Shown in pieces: positions 47,791 to 60,872 of a stretch of DNA of 64,000 bases. The stretch is from positions 398,954 to 462,953 of the forward strand of contig JXTB01000076.1 of NCBI GenBank assembly GCA_002914805.1, written 5' to 3'. This DNA is from Parasponia andersonii (taxonomy: Eukaryota > Streptophyta > Magnoliopsida > Rosales > Cannabaceae). Each line of letters opens with the position of its first letter. The first letter of the stretch is position 1. The notes below the pieces were generated by a model, which ran no database searches, had not been told where the DNA came from, and saw only the letters and a list, made by a program, of their open reading frames with translations. A program made the translations under genes and the position numbers.

Positions 47791-48370
47791 GCCTAATTCT
47801 GTACATATCGCAACAGTACAGATCACAACAAGTAATATAGAAAAGAATAAGAGTATCATCCCATAGAGAAATATGACTTATAAATGCTAACTACTAACCA
47901 AAACTATTTTTCAAATTACCCAAACAAAATTAAGAAAATAACTAGAACAATTTAAAAATCATAGAACAATAAAATAAACAAACAAAATAAGAAGAAAATA
48001 CAAGCATTAAATCTTAGCAACAAAGGTATCTAACTTGAAATCAATCGATAGTAGGACCTAGGATTATAATCTACCCTCTAACTCATCTAATTACCTAATC
48101 CCTCTTAAATTAACTAAATCTACTAGAGTTGCCAACCAAGAATACTAATATATCTAAGAAGCCTTTTCCAAGTATAACATGGAACTACCTAGATAAGATA
48201 ATACACTATCCCTAACATGAATTGAACTAGTTCATTAAGATAAGGTTCTCAAAATGGTTACACAAGTCACATAAGTATATTCTTATCTTATGTAAATTTA
48301 TCCCAAATTAGGCAATCTTATATTGTTTTATCTAAGGCCAAATTTCTACTTCTTTTTCACAGTTCATAGA
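47791..48370. repeat. LTR-like flank, left side of the nested copia LTR
   Basis: Phrases such as AATCTACCCTCTAACTCATC and AAGGCCAAATTTCTACTTC resemble a class of long plant LTRs. With 50050-50930 it may form one old LTR split by the copia insertion. Inference from style, not from an alignment. Confidence 0.35.
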
Positions 48371-50040
48371 TGTTGGGAATATGCCCTAGAAAGTATTTTC
48401 TTTGTTTGGCATTTTAGACAATGTTTATTGGATTTAAGTGTTATCTATTCGTTGTTAATAAATTCTATATTATGTCCAAATTATATACATATGATGTTTA
48501 TGTTTTTTACTATACAAACGTCTAAAAGTTTTCATGAATAATAATGAGTAATAAAGAATTATTCGTGTGAAGTATTCATATGTGGGAGATTAAATTCTTT
48601 ATTTTATTATATCTAAATAAAGAGTTCACATTCTACAAATAAAGATGGAATACTTTATTTTGTCATAGAATGTAGTGTTGTCTATTTCAACTGGATTGAT
48701 GAAGTCTCCAATCATTGAAGTATCTAACTTCGGATAGAAATACTAGTGCATTATAAGAAAGTTATAAGTGCATTGAACTAGATCAGGTGAAAATAGAATT
48801 TAAGATTAAGTGCCGTAACTCAATATTCTATTTTTCACTAATCTAGTACTATTGTAAGATTACCTTAATCCTAGTGATTGTTGGACTTATTTTTATGAGT
48901 TTTATTTTTTTTTTTGACTTACTAAAGGACTAGTTCCAATTATATGGTTTGAACTTAGGTATCTTGGAAGATAAGATTTTAAAATTGACAAGAACGCCCT
49001 TTATGATTTGGACACCATGCATTTAATGTCATTTTGAGTTTTTTTAAGGACTTGGATAACAAAAAACAAGACTTCAGATATTCACTTTGTAAATTTGACT
49101 ATATTTGTATGGACAGTTACAAACACCATAGTCAATTATTATCCATTAGATGAAAAAGATAACTTAAAGGTAAATATGTACTAGAAGGGCAATATAGTAA
49201 TTTTATCTCACTAGTACGACATTGTATTGGGGTATATCTACAGGTATAGTATATGTTAAATAGATTAAATTAATTAAAGTGTTAATTAACTTCACATAAA
49301 ATATATGATATTTAGTCTAAGAGTGCAATATTGAGCCTATAGTGGAATGCTCCAATATTAACAGACAAGGCCTAATCATAATTAAAAATTAATTATAATT
49401 GTGGATAGTTAGCCTATTGGAGCTGAGATTACTTAGATCTATAAGGTCCCCTGTCTAGCTCACATATAACCCAATACTAATTGACTGGTCAGTTGAGCCC
49501 AATAAGCCCAATAAAGTTTACATCACTCAAATATTTAAGAGAAAAGTTCTTATAAGCCTCTGTACAATAGCTACACACCTACTACATGCACAGTAACTTT
49601 GCTTAACCTGATATAGAGAGAAAAAGAGAGAGTGAGAGAGCTGAGCTACTGCAGGAGCAATCCCGAGCTCGTTCATAGCTGCTGAGGGAGAGATATCCAT
49701 AGCTATTGACATGTAATCAAGGAGAAGAAAGAGCGTCTTCAGGATCGTCTACTCATCTCTCGTTAAAAATCAAAAAGGTGCCTACATACCGGATTATTCA
49801 ACAGGCTCCAGAGAATAGATGGGAAGGCTCAATGGTTGTGGAGCACTTCTAAGTTTTATCTAAACTAAGATCCATGAATTGATTTATGTTAGATCAATGA
49901 TCCTACATTTTGTTTTGTAAAGTTTCAAGAAAAATTTTAAAATACCAATTCCACTGCGCTCTTGAATTGTTTACAAAACTGTAGAAATCATTTTCGGTAA
50001 AATTATTTTTCGAAATTATTTTTCGGAATTTCTAGTATTA
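48371..50040 (+). mobile_element. Solo LTR of a copia-type retrotransposon
   Basis: Begins TGTTGGGAATATGCCCTAGA, a start typical of a large class of plant Ty1/copia LTRs. Its end region has AAGGTGCCTACATACCGGAT, GAGAATAGATGGGAAG and AGCACTTCTAAGTTTTATCT. No gag-pol follows, so it is a solo LTR (about 1.65 kb) left by LTR-LTR recombination. The right end is approximate; I could not find a clean target duplication. Confidence 0.6.
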
Positions 50041-50934
50041 AAAACTTCTCTCATTAGTCTATTTAGTGGCAAAGTAAATAGAAGTCATAGGTACAAGATA
50101 AAACACACAACTCAAAAATGGATTTCATTAATAAAAGAGGAAATACAAGTAAGAAAATTGCATTAGAGATTCAATTGTAACCCTAGAATTATGGGTTTAT
50201 CTTATATTCAATTCAAACAACCGAAAATAAAAATAACAAGGGTTCTTCATCTTGAATTACAGAAATTAAAGAGGAGAAAAATAGAATATAAACTCCATGG
50301 AGGCTCAATCTTCAATTCTAGCTCTTAAATTCTCTTGGTTCTTGATGTTTCTCTCTTAGAAATTGCCTTCAAAGGACTTTTTGGCTGTAATGGTTTTCAT
50401 CCTCTCTCTCAAATGGGTGAGAAGATGCTATTTAAAGGATCCCCGAAGGTATCCTTAAATTGTGTGCCACATGTATAAGCTCTAAACTTTTCCAAGATTT
50501 GGCCCTCATGCACTATTTTTGGCACCGTGGTGCCCTATTTTTGTAGTGCTAACTCGAAGTTGCGTATTGGTGCTACGACACCATATAATGGCATTGCAGT
50601 GCTAGTTCTTGGATAGAGAGTGGAAACTAGGTAATTTTGGCATTGTGGCACTAACCTTCAGTGTTGTGGCATCATTTCTTCTCATATTTGTCTATTTTTG
50701 CTTCGTTTAGCTCCAAAAATGATGCACTTTGCTCGAAATACTCTGTACCTAAAATGAATATAGTAACACTATAAAACACATCAAACAAACTTAAAGACGG
50801 ACAATTCTTATGCTTGAAGAGAAAAAAAAAGATAAATATAAAATATACTTATCAGGAAATAAGACTAGTAAGCATGAAAATAGACAAGCACAATAATGAC
50901 ATAACAATGACAGAAAATCGAGCAAAGACCCATA
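50041..50934. repeat. LTR-like flank, right side of the nested copia LTR
   Basis: Continues the style of 47791-48370 (TGGATTTCATTAATAAAAGAG, CTCCATGGAGGCTCAATCTT, and GCACCGTGGTGCC/GTGCTACGACACC words). No coding frame. Confidence 0.35.
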
Positions 50935-53160
50935 CACTATAGGTAGCTAGGAACATGTCATGGCACAGGATATGAATATGCCATACCTAAATGTACTTGA
51001 GTAGGAATGCCACAACCCATTTTACATTTATAATCCCATAACACTTAGTTATAATAAAGCAGGAATTTAATATTCCTACTCAAATTCCTTTGAGTGATGA
51101 ATCCTATCCTGATTAGAATGCTTAAAATGAATATATTATCTTTATTTGGAATTACCAAAAGATTAATATGAGAAAAAATAATATCGAAAAAGAGAAAAGT
51201 GAGATGAGCCCTAAATAAGTGGAACTTATAAGGAGACGTAGGAGGGGGAGGTGTATGCACCCCTTCCTGGTGCTGTTAGGCATGGTTTTAAACCCTAGCC
51301 CAAATTTTTCCTTATAGGCATAAGCTAAGCTCATGGGCTTCATTTTGTATACTTCTCGAGTCATCAATTGTTTCTCTATAGTCAGTAACCTATCATGCTA
51401 TATATATTTTTATGCTTGGTATGTTTACTTATATACGAACTTTTATTTATGTACAGAGTATGGTAGTTTATATACTGAATATATTATATTTCACACTTGG
51501 TATATTCATTAATATACTAATCATTTTGCTATAATATTTGAAAAAAAATGAAAATATACTTAAAATGAGCCTAAAATTCGATCATTTTATTCGAAGACCC
51601 TTAAATTACAATAAAACAGGTCTAATATACTAATCGATTGTTAATTGATTAGACCAAATATATTACTAATAGTCCACTCCACTAAAGATCCATTACTAAA
51701 GTGTTAAGTTAAAAATATGTTAAGGATACATCGACAATAAGATACGTGGACATGTATCATCGTGAAAACCGCTAATACTTAGAGCTATTGAAATTGGCCT
51801 TCTAATTATTTTATTCATTATTACCTTTCTTACGTCTTAATTAAACTTTAGTCTAGAAAGTCATGATTCAATAAACCATATTATCAACTATTTAGATAAG
51901 GTTTATTTTCTAAGTATTCGTAGCTAAAGAAACATACATTAACTCTTAATTCAATAAGAGTAATGATTTCTAGATTTATTATTCTATGTTCTTTATATGC
52001 AAGGAGTATACATACTACCAAACTACAGCCAATCTAATAAAATGTACAATTGTATTTTTTGATATTTTTTGATAGCTCAAATAATGTAATCCATAAATAT
52101 GAGTTTATTACTTATTTCGAATAAGGTAGCCATCCTTAATTGTACTTTTATTGAATACATGTCCTCTAATAACCGTACTTATTAAAAAAAATATATTTCA
52201 GGTGTTCCAATTTAGTATACCTAATTTATACTAAGTTTTAATTTAAAGTTAACACTTTAGTAAATTTAAGACTCACCATTCTCAATTGAAACACAACGTA
52301 TCTATAACACTTATATTAGATGGAGTAACCTTTATATTAGATGTACGTACCCAACTTCTATCCTATTGGTTGTCAATAGTACATAGACTAAAATTATATC
52401 TATTATATATAGTTCTTAATGTGAATACTTCTATCGCCACTTTTAGTCTTAGATCATATATCTTACATATAAATACCTCACTTCATTCGGCTGGATACAT
52501 ATTCATTGCACAAGAGTGTGGTCTCATTTTTCTAAATTCGCACAATTTCAATAAATCAAATAGACTTTGATTCTCTTCACTAAATTTCTCCCGATCCTGA
52601 TACGGTCATTATCTCATAGTTCTCTATAATTTGTGAAGCGAGTGTAAACTAATAAAATCGTATTAACATAATCCAACGCCTTTATTTATAATTAAGCATA
52701 AGAGAAATCCTAATCTTACTAAATATCTTTAGTGATAGTTTCCGATTCCATTTAGTCTCGTTTGGTTAGAATATTTCAAACCTTAGTATAGAATAAACAA
52801 AAAAATGGAAAAAAAAGTAGATAAATAAAAAACCGAGTCTCTTTCAACTGGTCAATTATATGCAACAACCCTTAAGGTTGTTGCGAAGGTTTATCATAGG
52901 GGGCCTTGTGAATTGGCCCCTTGTGTATTCTTTAGAGTAGTTTATTTTATATCTGTATAGGTAAGGGACCCATTGTACTAATTAATTTAAGCCATAATAT
53001 ATTTGAAACATTACTAATATTTAACTCTTAATTAATTGAGTCAAATAAATTAATATTGGTACATTCAACTTAAACTCTTATCTTAAATTCATATTAAGGT
53101 AATCCATTCACAATTAAAATATATGGATAAGTTTACTTATGATAAATATCAATAATTAGA
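50935..53160. other. Intergenic DNA
   Basis: No gene. A partial reverse-strand copy of the 250-bp dispersed repeat lies at 51380-51550. The segment 51830-51975 is related to 55480-55601. A 9-bp-stem inverted repeat GCAACAACC..GGTTGTTGC lies at 52862-52884. Confidence 0.5.
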
Positions 53161-55479
53161 ACTAGGTTAAATTTATGTTTGTCCCTCCTACTATATTTTT
53201 TTTAATTATTATCTTGACACGACCAGAAATACAAGGCCATAACTTTTAGTAATTTTAAGTTAAAATAATAATAAATAGTAATTTCTAAAATTTCTGAAAA
53301 TTAAGTACTTAGAATTTTTAAATTTTAGTCCTCAAACGTAAATAATTTCAAAATTAGGAATCCTCTTATTAGTTTCAATTTTTCGACAAAACATACACTT
53401 AAACTTTAGAGAAATTTTCATTTAGAAACTTTTTATTTAAAAAGCTTAAATTTTAGTGAAATGAGTCTAGAGTCCAAAATATTTCACAAAAAAAATATCC
53501 AAGTATTTAGATATGTAGATTTGTTGCTCTTATACATCCACTTAGTAAGAACAATAAACTAGTCTAAATATATGAATGAAGAAAGAAAATCAAAATAGGA
53601 TATACCAGCACAAGTCAAATTACTTGTCTAGCCACCATGATAATTACTAAAAATAATTCAACACCTAAGTATGAGAGGAAGTAAGGGGATGAGCATTCAC
53701 ATACTCAGTAGAACAAAAAAACCATAATACTTTTCCTAAAATCTATTTATAAACCGAGTTTATAAAATAATTGAAATCTAGAATAATCATATATTCAAAA
53801 CTAAAACCAGAATCACAAGATTGTACATTTTATAAATTAGCCTATCCTACGAGCTCATATCCTCTCATCACGAACCAGAGTAACTTGTACTATGTGTACT
53901 AAGTACTCTCTGCTTGATATCTATCCCAAATATTAAAGGGACGCCCATGTGTCTATTCCTACTAAACTGAAGGAATAATTGAATACCTACAACTACCGAG
54001 TGGGGAGGTAATCAGAAGACCATACACGGGTTTATAGGTTCTCATCGAGGGTGGGGATATTGACTGCCCACTAAACATTGCGACGTTTAAGATGTATCTC
54101 ATATGTGATCCTATGTATGTACAATATTTAACATTTTACGATAACCATATATCAAGAAAATAACCAAATAATGCTTTAAAAAAATACTACTTAGTATTAT
54201 TTTGGGATTTATTATAACATAGATAGCGTACTATTATATTACCCTATAATCACAATATAAAAAAAAATATATAAAAAGTCTACACAGTCCAATCCCAGTA
54301 TAATCTAACAATTTACAGCAATTTTAGAAATTATCGTAAAATCACGATTTTTCATAAATAATTTTTTAACACAATTATAAATCAAAACAAGTATAAAATG
54401 AGGTAATTGAACTTCTACCTCAATCGAGTTACTAGATAGTGCTACGGTACTATTGAGAATGTTTGACATCGTTTGGTGGTCATTTGGAAAGTCGAGGGTC
54501 ATCTTCGTACCCTCGATTGTTTGGTTTAAAAATTTGATTTTGAAACAGAGCTTCAGATCGTGAAAAAGACTCTACATCTGAATTCCTAGCACCTAACATA
54601 ACTAGGTTAAATATATAATTTATCTAATTTGGGTTCAGGCTGAGCTTGTACCCACGACATATATATCGAGGTAAATCTAAGCTATATGATTTCATATTTT
54701 ATGCCCGTTCTGAAACATAATTAATATATATATCTTTTTTTACCATTTCTAACGTAGATTCCAAAAATAAAATTAGTTCTACAATCTAACGGTACGATCA
54801 AAAAGTTAACACCGAAATAAAATATACTCAAAACTTTTCAATCAGATTGAAATCAAACATAGCAAAATCGAGCTACGAGATGCTTATCAGGAGATTGCTT
54901 GCGAAGAGGCGAGTTGAACGCGATCGATTTCAAAGCGAAATGTTGCCAGAATCGGTATCGAGAAGTATAAACATCAACAATATTTTTCGCATTTTTCTGA
55001 CAACTGCGTGCTACGCCAGGGCTGGGATACATAACAAACTACTCGTCTAGTGATGAGCTTCCAATTCTAGGTGATGGCGGGTGTCAACAGCGTCATGACG
55101 AGCTGCTACAGTAGTTGGCCATGGGGGTAGTTCTCGAGGGTCTCGAGGAGAAAGAAGGAAGAGAAGGGGAATTTAGGAGCAATTTAGGAAACTGTAGTGC
55201 CACACGTCAAATTTTGAGAGATTGGGCAATGTTTTGCTTAATTGCACTTGAACCCGATTTTTGAAGTTTCTTTTCATGTTTGCCCTCAAATAATTAGACT
55301 TTAGCCCCAAATTTCAAACTCTCTTCACACTTTTGCCCAAATGAATCTAGATCAGATTCTGTCTAAGTTCATTCAATAATTTATTTATTTTTTTTGAAAA
55401 AAAGGATCGAAAGACCACATTACTCTTATAAAAATTATGGGGTTTTATATTTCTTTCATACATGTTATGTAGAATTTGA
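53161..55479. other. Probable old LTR-like relic, no protein
   Basis: The style (CACGACCAGAAATACAAGG, CTACCGAGTGGGGAGG, GGGTTTATAGGTTCTCATCG, GATTGCTTGCGAAGAGGCGA) recalls the long LTRs of plant chromoviruses, but ends and duplications were not found. The longest plus frame (54847-55050, 67 codons) has no recognisable motif. Confidence 0.35.
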
Positions 55480-55601
55480 TTTTATCAAGAAAGTCATAAT
55501 TCGATAAACTCTTTTATTGAATATTTAGTACTAAGATTAACTATCCTAGTACTCATAGCTAAATAAGTTGATATTAACTCTTTAATCATAAGAGTCATGA
55601 C
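55480..55601 (+). repeat. Repeat segment next to element C (partner at 51830-51975)
   Basis: AAGAAAGTCATAATTCGATAAAC and TTAACTCTTTAATCATAAGAG-like words match AGAAAGTCATGATTCAATAA and TTAACTCTTAATTCAATAAG at the partner. Element C starts directly after it. Confidence 0.5.
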
Positions 55602-56428
55602 TGTTGGATCCGTTTCTCACCAGCCATCCACGTGTCTCTAAACTGCTGATGCTATATTCTCCAACTGTCCACGTGTCCTTGCTATTCCAAAGTACTTTGA
55701 ACTCCAGGCAGGGTCAGAGAGGCGGAGGTGGCCACTTGCAAAGACTCTCCGATACTTAAGTAAGTGGTCTTTCTTTGATTCAGGGTAGCAAGAAATTAGT
55801 TCTATATGAGTATATCTTTATTTCTTGCTCGTAAGCTTTAAAATACTTCTTTTTGTATGCGTATATGCCTTCCTTTGGGGACGCATGTCTCATATATGCA
55901 TAGTCCTGAGATTGTGAACCACCCGGTTTACAATCTCAGGACTGAGTACCTTTTTCCTCCAGACTTTTTCCAGAGATCACGGGCCGAGATTACTGCGATC
56001 TCCCCTGTACCACTGTAGCCTAGTTTCCGCCGTCTCCTATGGCTCGAGTCTGTCAGGGGCGAGATTTGGGCAAATCACCGTTCTGTCAGGACGGCTTGTC
56101 CCCTGCGCACACCTACTCAGGATCGCATTAAATGCTCTGTCTGGGTTTGAAGCTGTGAGTTGCTTTCCACTGTATTTTGGGGGAAGACCCTTGGAGCTTC
56201 CGACCCCCCAGTTGTCGAGGTAAGAATCGGACTGGGCCGAGTCCATCCAGGGTCTGGGATGGGCTCGGCCCTAACCTCGGACAGCCCAATGGCTGATGTG
56301 TTATCATGTGCGACTCGCGTGGCCTTTAGCTAGTCACTTTTGACAAATGTCAGACGGTGGGCCCTACTCGTGACCTGTTCTGCCACTTAATCATCCACGT
56401 GGTGTATGATTTGGGAACGGGTCCCACA
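55602..56428 (-). repeat. 3' LTR of element C
   Basis: Plus strand TGTTGGATCCG to GGTCCCACA, TG/CA ends. It is followed on the inside by ACTGCTCCTATTTCCCT, a purine-rich tract on the minus strand in the position of the polypurine tract. The inner end is inferred from that tract and by analogy to B, as the partner LTR is not in the window. It contains a strong hairpin at 55902-55943. Confidence 0.6.
55902..55943. other. 19-bp hairpin in the LTR of element C
   Basis: Left arm AGTCCTGAGATTGTGAACC (55902-55920), loop ACCC, right arm GGTTTACAATCTCAGGACT (55925-55943). 18 of 19 pairs are perfect; the other can be a G-U pair in one RNA strand. Confidence 0.95.
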
Positions 56429-56766
56429 ACTGCTCCTATTTCCCTACTTGATGGATTCGTATCCGTCAATTGGGGAAATTGTTTATCCGTTCTTCCAATT
56501 TGGGGGATGCACGTGACTCCCCCTTGCCGACGCGGAGGCACGCCATCCCATGTCACGAAATTTTTAAATTTCGAAGGTCTGACTATTCGGTCTCCTTTGC
56601 ACTCCATTTTTCCAGAAAAACTCTTCGGCTCTCTCTCTGTAAAAGCCATATTTGTGCTCATTTGCTACTTTACTAAAATCTTCAATTATTCTAGCCTCGT
56701 AAAATCCTAGGGTTTCCGACGTCCCCCTTTCAAGAGACTTTTGCTCTTTTGATCGTATCCAGAACA

Positions 56767-59700
56767 ATGGCCTCGAGTCAAGATCAGGAACTGCATCCCA
56801 TCGTGGATTCGGAGTTGGATTCACTTAGAAGACAGCTCTGCCTCCCCGGTGGAGTGACGCTGCAAAGGGTCGAAGGCCCCGCAGATTGGTATCTTCGTCC
56901 CTCTGCCCCTGAAGGCTCTATTATTTTGGGCAGAAAACATCTGGAATGGCTGCGATTCCCTCTTCCTCTTTTGATCCACCAATTCTTCACTTTGAGGGGA
57001 TCCATCCGATGCAGTTAAACGCAAACGGGGTCATGATTCTGATGGGGCTTTCCGCCCTATCAGTTCTCTATAACCTGCATATCGACCTGGAGGTAGTCTT
57101 CTATGCTTACAAACTCATCCTCATCCCCAAAAAGAGTTCCTACCCCACTTTTTACCTCCAACCCCTCCCGGGACGTCACATCTTCTGGGGCCTGCCGAGG
57201 TCAGACAAGCAATGGGACTCCCACGCTAGGCTATACACTATTGGAGGGGCGTGGTACTCCCCTTGGGTGAATGGGGAGCATTTCCAAATTCCCTCAGTTT
57301 TCTTGCAGAGTAAGTGCTAGGTCGTGGTTTTCGGGTCTGCGTTCTCCTCGTCTGTTATTGCTCAAGTTATTTTGTCTTATGCAGCCTCTGCAGAAGAAAA
57401 CAGGTTTGAGCTGCATTTGTCGGCAGGGTAGCTAAAAGGCCTGGAAGGGATTGTTATCTTCGGATCCTGGGGACTGCCGGCACATCCAGGCCACCCTTAA
57501 CCCTCAGGTGATGAATATGATGCCCAGGATGGTCTCATACCTTCCCTTCTCCCTGGACACCTGGGTCATCACAAAGCACCTGCAGAGCTGACTTGATGCC
57601 TCTGCCCTGAACCGATTCTACCGTGACGAGCACGATTGAATCACCATAGTGGGTCGTGAGGTTACAGCCTTAAGCCAGTTGGCGGGCTTCAATGACCTGG
57701 TGGCACCGACTAGCCACGAACTCGAAGAGGCCGTGAGGTTTGTGGCCGAGAAGTGCATCAGGCTCCGTAGGAAGGAAGCCGCCGCCCCTAAAAGGGTTAG
57801 AGGTGGGTTCATTTACGCATTCTTGAGCTTTGTCGATCGGATTATGGCCGTGATCTAAACATGTTGCTTGTTTTTTACAGGTTCTGAGACGGGCCCATCG
57901 GCAGACCCCTCCCCCGTCAAGGGGGGTACTGCCAGGCATAAAGCTCGCCCCAAGGCAACTGCCGGTCGTCGTCTCGTGGTGCCTTCAGAGGATGAAGTGC
58001 CCGTGGTTCTCCGCTTCGGAGCAAGCGGACCTCCATCTGGGGTGGCGTTGGCCACACGGGCCGTACATGGTGAGGGGATGCCCCTGAGTCCGTCCGGGGG
58101 GTCTGCTGTACCAACTTCTTCCTCCCCTAACTCTGGTTTGAAAACGAGCATGGGGTCGAGTGCAGCTCGCTTTTGTGGGGAGATCGCCGAGCTCAATGGG
58201 GGGGCTGTCTTCCCCCTCCAGTCCCAATAAAGCAGCACCACGAGGCTAGCTCATCCGAAGAAATAGAGGGCCCAGTGGAGAAGAGGGGAAGGGTCACCCC
58301 TTCTTCTGACAGCGACGATGACGAGGCCATACTAACTCTCCTGAGGAGAAGAAGGTCCGCGTGAAGTGGCCAGTCGGAAGGAAATGGTCAAGACAAGACC
58401 GAAAAATCACACTTGGGCGGTGCTCCTAGGGGTTCGGCAATAGTTGTGGCATCTTCTGCCGAGGATGCGCCGCCCCCTGCCACCTCCGGCTGCGCACTCG
58501 GCGACGCCTAGCTTTCCTTTGCCCCTACCACTACTGCTTCGGAGGCATGCCCAGCTGGGGGAGAGGATGCCCCCACAGTCGGCGGGCAGAGCCGCATTCC
58601 TCAGGTGCGGGCAATGCCCAAAGAGAGGGTCCAGCCGTGGAGCCGGAGCTAGAGGCGCTCTCTTTGGAGAACGTCGAGCTTGTTGCCAGCTGTACCTTCG
58701 CGCAGGTTTGGTTCATTTGGTTACCTTTACGTTTCTCAGCATCCTTACTAGACACTGACCCCCTTTTTTTTGTTTAACTTGCAGTTAGCCACCATCCGGT
58801 CTTTTTATTCCTCCCACGTCAGGGATTTGACTGAGGAGCTGAACTCTCGCTCTGTACCGGCTGAGCTGAGGACTGACTTCGATTCATATCGGAGCCTCGA
58901 TGAGGCGAGGGTCAGCAGCGCGGTGGCTCATGCTCTGAGTGTCGAGAGGACCAGGCGCGAGGAGCTGGCAGTGAGACAGGCCGAGGCAGAGGCTGACAAG
59001 CTTGCTCAATCTGAGGCCACCAAACTGGCTCAAAACGAGCTCAGGATCAAGGAGTAAGAGCTGTAGAGCGCAGGGGCAGAGATGGGACTAGCTTTCATTG
59101 CTCGTGATAGGGCTGTCGATGATGCCAAAGAAGCGAGAAAAGCCGAGGCAAAAGCCAAGCTAGAGGCCCACTCCCTGCAACGCAGGCTTGATCGATCCAA
59201 TGAGGTAAATCGACATCTCTACTTGAATCACAAGAATCTGATGGGTGCTCATGTAGAGATGTCTCGCAAACATGGCGAGGACCTTGCCGAAATTAACACT
59301 TTTTTGGTCGACTTATCGCAGCGGCAAGCGGAGCTAAGGCTGGTGGCACTGAGGGATAGGCTAGCAGATACAGAGAAGTTGAAAACGAGGTACCAGAGGC
59401 AGGTGGATGTCCTTTATGCGGAAAGTTACAGGTCTGGTTTGGAGAACAGAGAATTCAAAAGCCATGCTGAGATGGTAACGCCAGACCAGTTTGACGAGCA
59501 AAAAAGCGTCGAGAGAGACCACTATTCCGTCAAGTACTGCATGCAGCAGCTTGGGGATGGGATCAGCATCACATACCCCACTGACGTGCTAGAGATGCTT
59601 GACGCGGAAAAGGACGGGCCCTCTACATCCGCCTCTATTGCCAAAGAGCCTATCCCTACTTCTGGTCTGCCAGACCAAACCTCGGAAGCCTCTAGCAGTC

Positions 59701-59843
59701 AGCTTGGTCTTAGGGTCTCAACTGGTGAGGGGTCTGGTGCGGTCATTTTGTCCAGTGATGAATCCAACCCTGGTACGCCACCCTCCACCGGGGCTGGTCC
59801 AAACGCCGGGACTTGCTACGCTCCTCTGGCCAGAGGTAATTAG
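56767..59843 (+). pseudogene. Antisense gene of element C (globular domain, linker, coiled coil)
   Basis: Starts MASSQDQELHPIVDSELDSL, opposite to pol. Exons as read: 56767-57309 (donor GTAAGT), 57385-about 57800, 57881-58705, 58785-59843; acceptors TTATGCAG, TTTTTACAG, TTAACTTGCAG. Globular part: WYLRPSAPEGSIILGRKHLE, WLRFPLPLLIHQFF, GIHPMQLNANGVMILMGLSA, LSVLYNLHIDLEVVFYAYKL, which fits the plant 'putative gypsy-type transposon' family (Transposase_28). A Ser/Pro-rich linker (58000-58500) is followed by a long coiled coil (LSVERTRREELAVRQAEAEA, AREARKAEAKAKLEAHSLQR-like). Ends PLARGN-stop. Damage: a one-base shift near 56995, stops near 57430 and 57637, in the linker, and TAA/TAG near 59055-59065. 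The last 254 codons are open. Confidence 0.8.
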
Positions 59844-60483
59844 GGTCCCTAATTTTGTACATTTGTAAAGCTGACCCTCGTTGTAACCCTCCATATAAAT
59901 AATAAGAACAGTGCAATTCTCTTTAGTCTATTTTCTTTTTCTTTGTTGACCGCGTCTGGGTAAAGTCAAACCTTATTGTAGACTATTAGTGAGTCCTCCT
60001 CGAGCTATGACTAACAAGATTAGTTCCAGAGATAGGGAAGTGAGCTTTGGCTCATCTGGTTTTAAGGAGGTATAACTTCTGTTATGACTTGCTTTGGCAG
60101 AGTTTGAGCCGCGCGTGTGGCTGGACTTCTCCGACCCCAAATGGGACGACGCTCGCAATTAGCTCCAGGGGTTGGTAGACCATTGTTTGGACCCGTCGCT
60201 ACAAAGGAGAAGGCCTGGGCTCGGCTCTTACCAGGAACAAACAGGGCACTACCACTCTGATATCTCCTTGTGAGTCCGTTCACGACTTGCCTCCTGTAAA
60301 TAGGGCTCACAAGCGTGCGCTACTGTTGACCATGCACTTTGTACTTTTAGGACATAATAAACAGACTTTAATCTTAATTTCTGTCCTTACGTTTGGTCTG
60401 GCACTGGACTACTTCCAACGGGTAGACTCCAAATCCGTTCATATCTTGCCCATGTGCAATTGAACCATTCCTCGGGTAGAGTC
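59844..60483. other. Spacer after the antisense gene of element C
   Basis: CCATATAAATAATAAGAACA near 59892 is a plausible poly(A) signal region for the antisense transcript. No gene otherwise. Confidence 0.5.
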
Positions 60484-60783
60484 TGCTTTCCTTTAGGTCT
60501 TCGTATAGCTAAAATGTTCCTTAGTGAGGGTCCATTTCCAACGGGTAGATTCCAACCATGCTTTCCTTTAGCTCTTCGTATAGCTAAAATGTTCCTTAGG
60601 GAGGGTCCACTTCCAACGGGTGGATCCCGACCCTGCTTTCCTTTAGCTCTTCGTATAGCTAAAATGTTCCTTAGGGAGGGTCTACTTCCAACAGGTGGAT
60701 CTCGACCCTGCTTTCCTTTAGCTCTTGGTATAGCTAAAATGTTCCTTAGGGAGGGTCCACTTCCAATGGGTGGATCCCGATCC
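60484..60783. repeat. Four tandem copies of a 75-bp unit
   Basis: Units start at 60484, 60559, 60634 and 60709, each TGCTTTCCTTTAG followed by TATAGCTAAAATGTTCCTTA and GGGTCCACTTCCAACGGGTGG. Because 75 is a multiple of three, both strands show repetitive open frames of about 138 codons; these are artefacts of the period. Confidence 0.97.
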
Positions 60784-60872
60784 AAGCTTTTGGGTTGCAT
60801 AGCCCTTTTCTCCTCGAATGTTTTCTCGGGTCATTGGCAAGTATTTTATTGCGCGATGTGGTTGCCATAGTA

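Noticed and set aside
57855-58241. Minus-strand frames of 80-128 codons in the GC-rich linker of the C antisense gene
   Set aside because: Shadow frames of a GC-rich, Pro/Ser-coding exon on the plus strand.
60387-60870. Repetitive open frames of 137-138 codons on both strands
   Set aside because: They result from a 75-bp tandem repeat whose period is a multiple of three; no known protein, and both strands are equally open.
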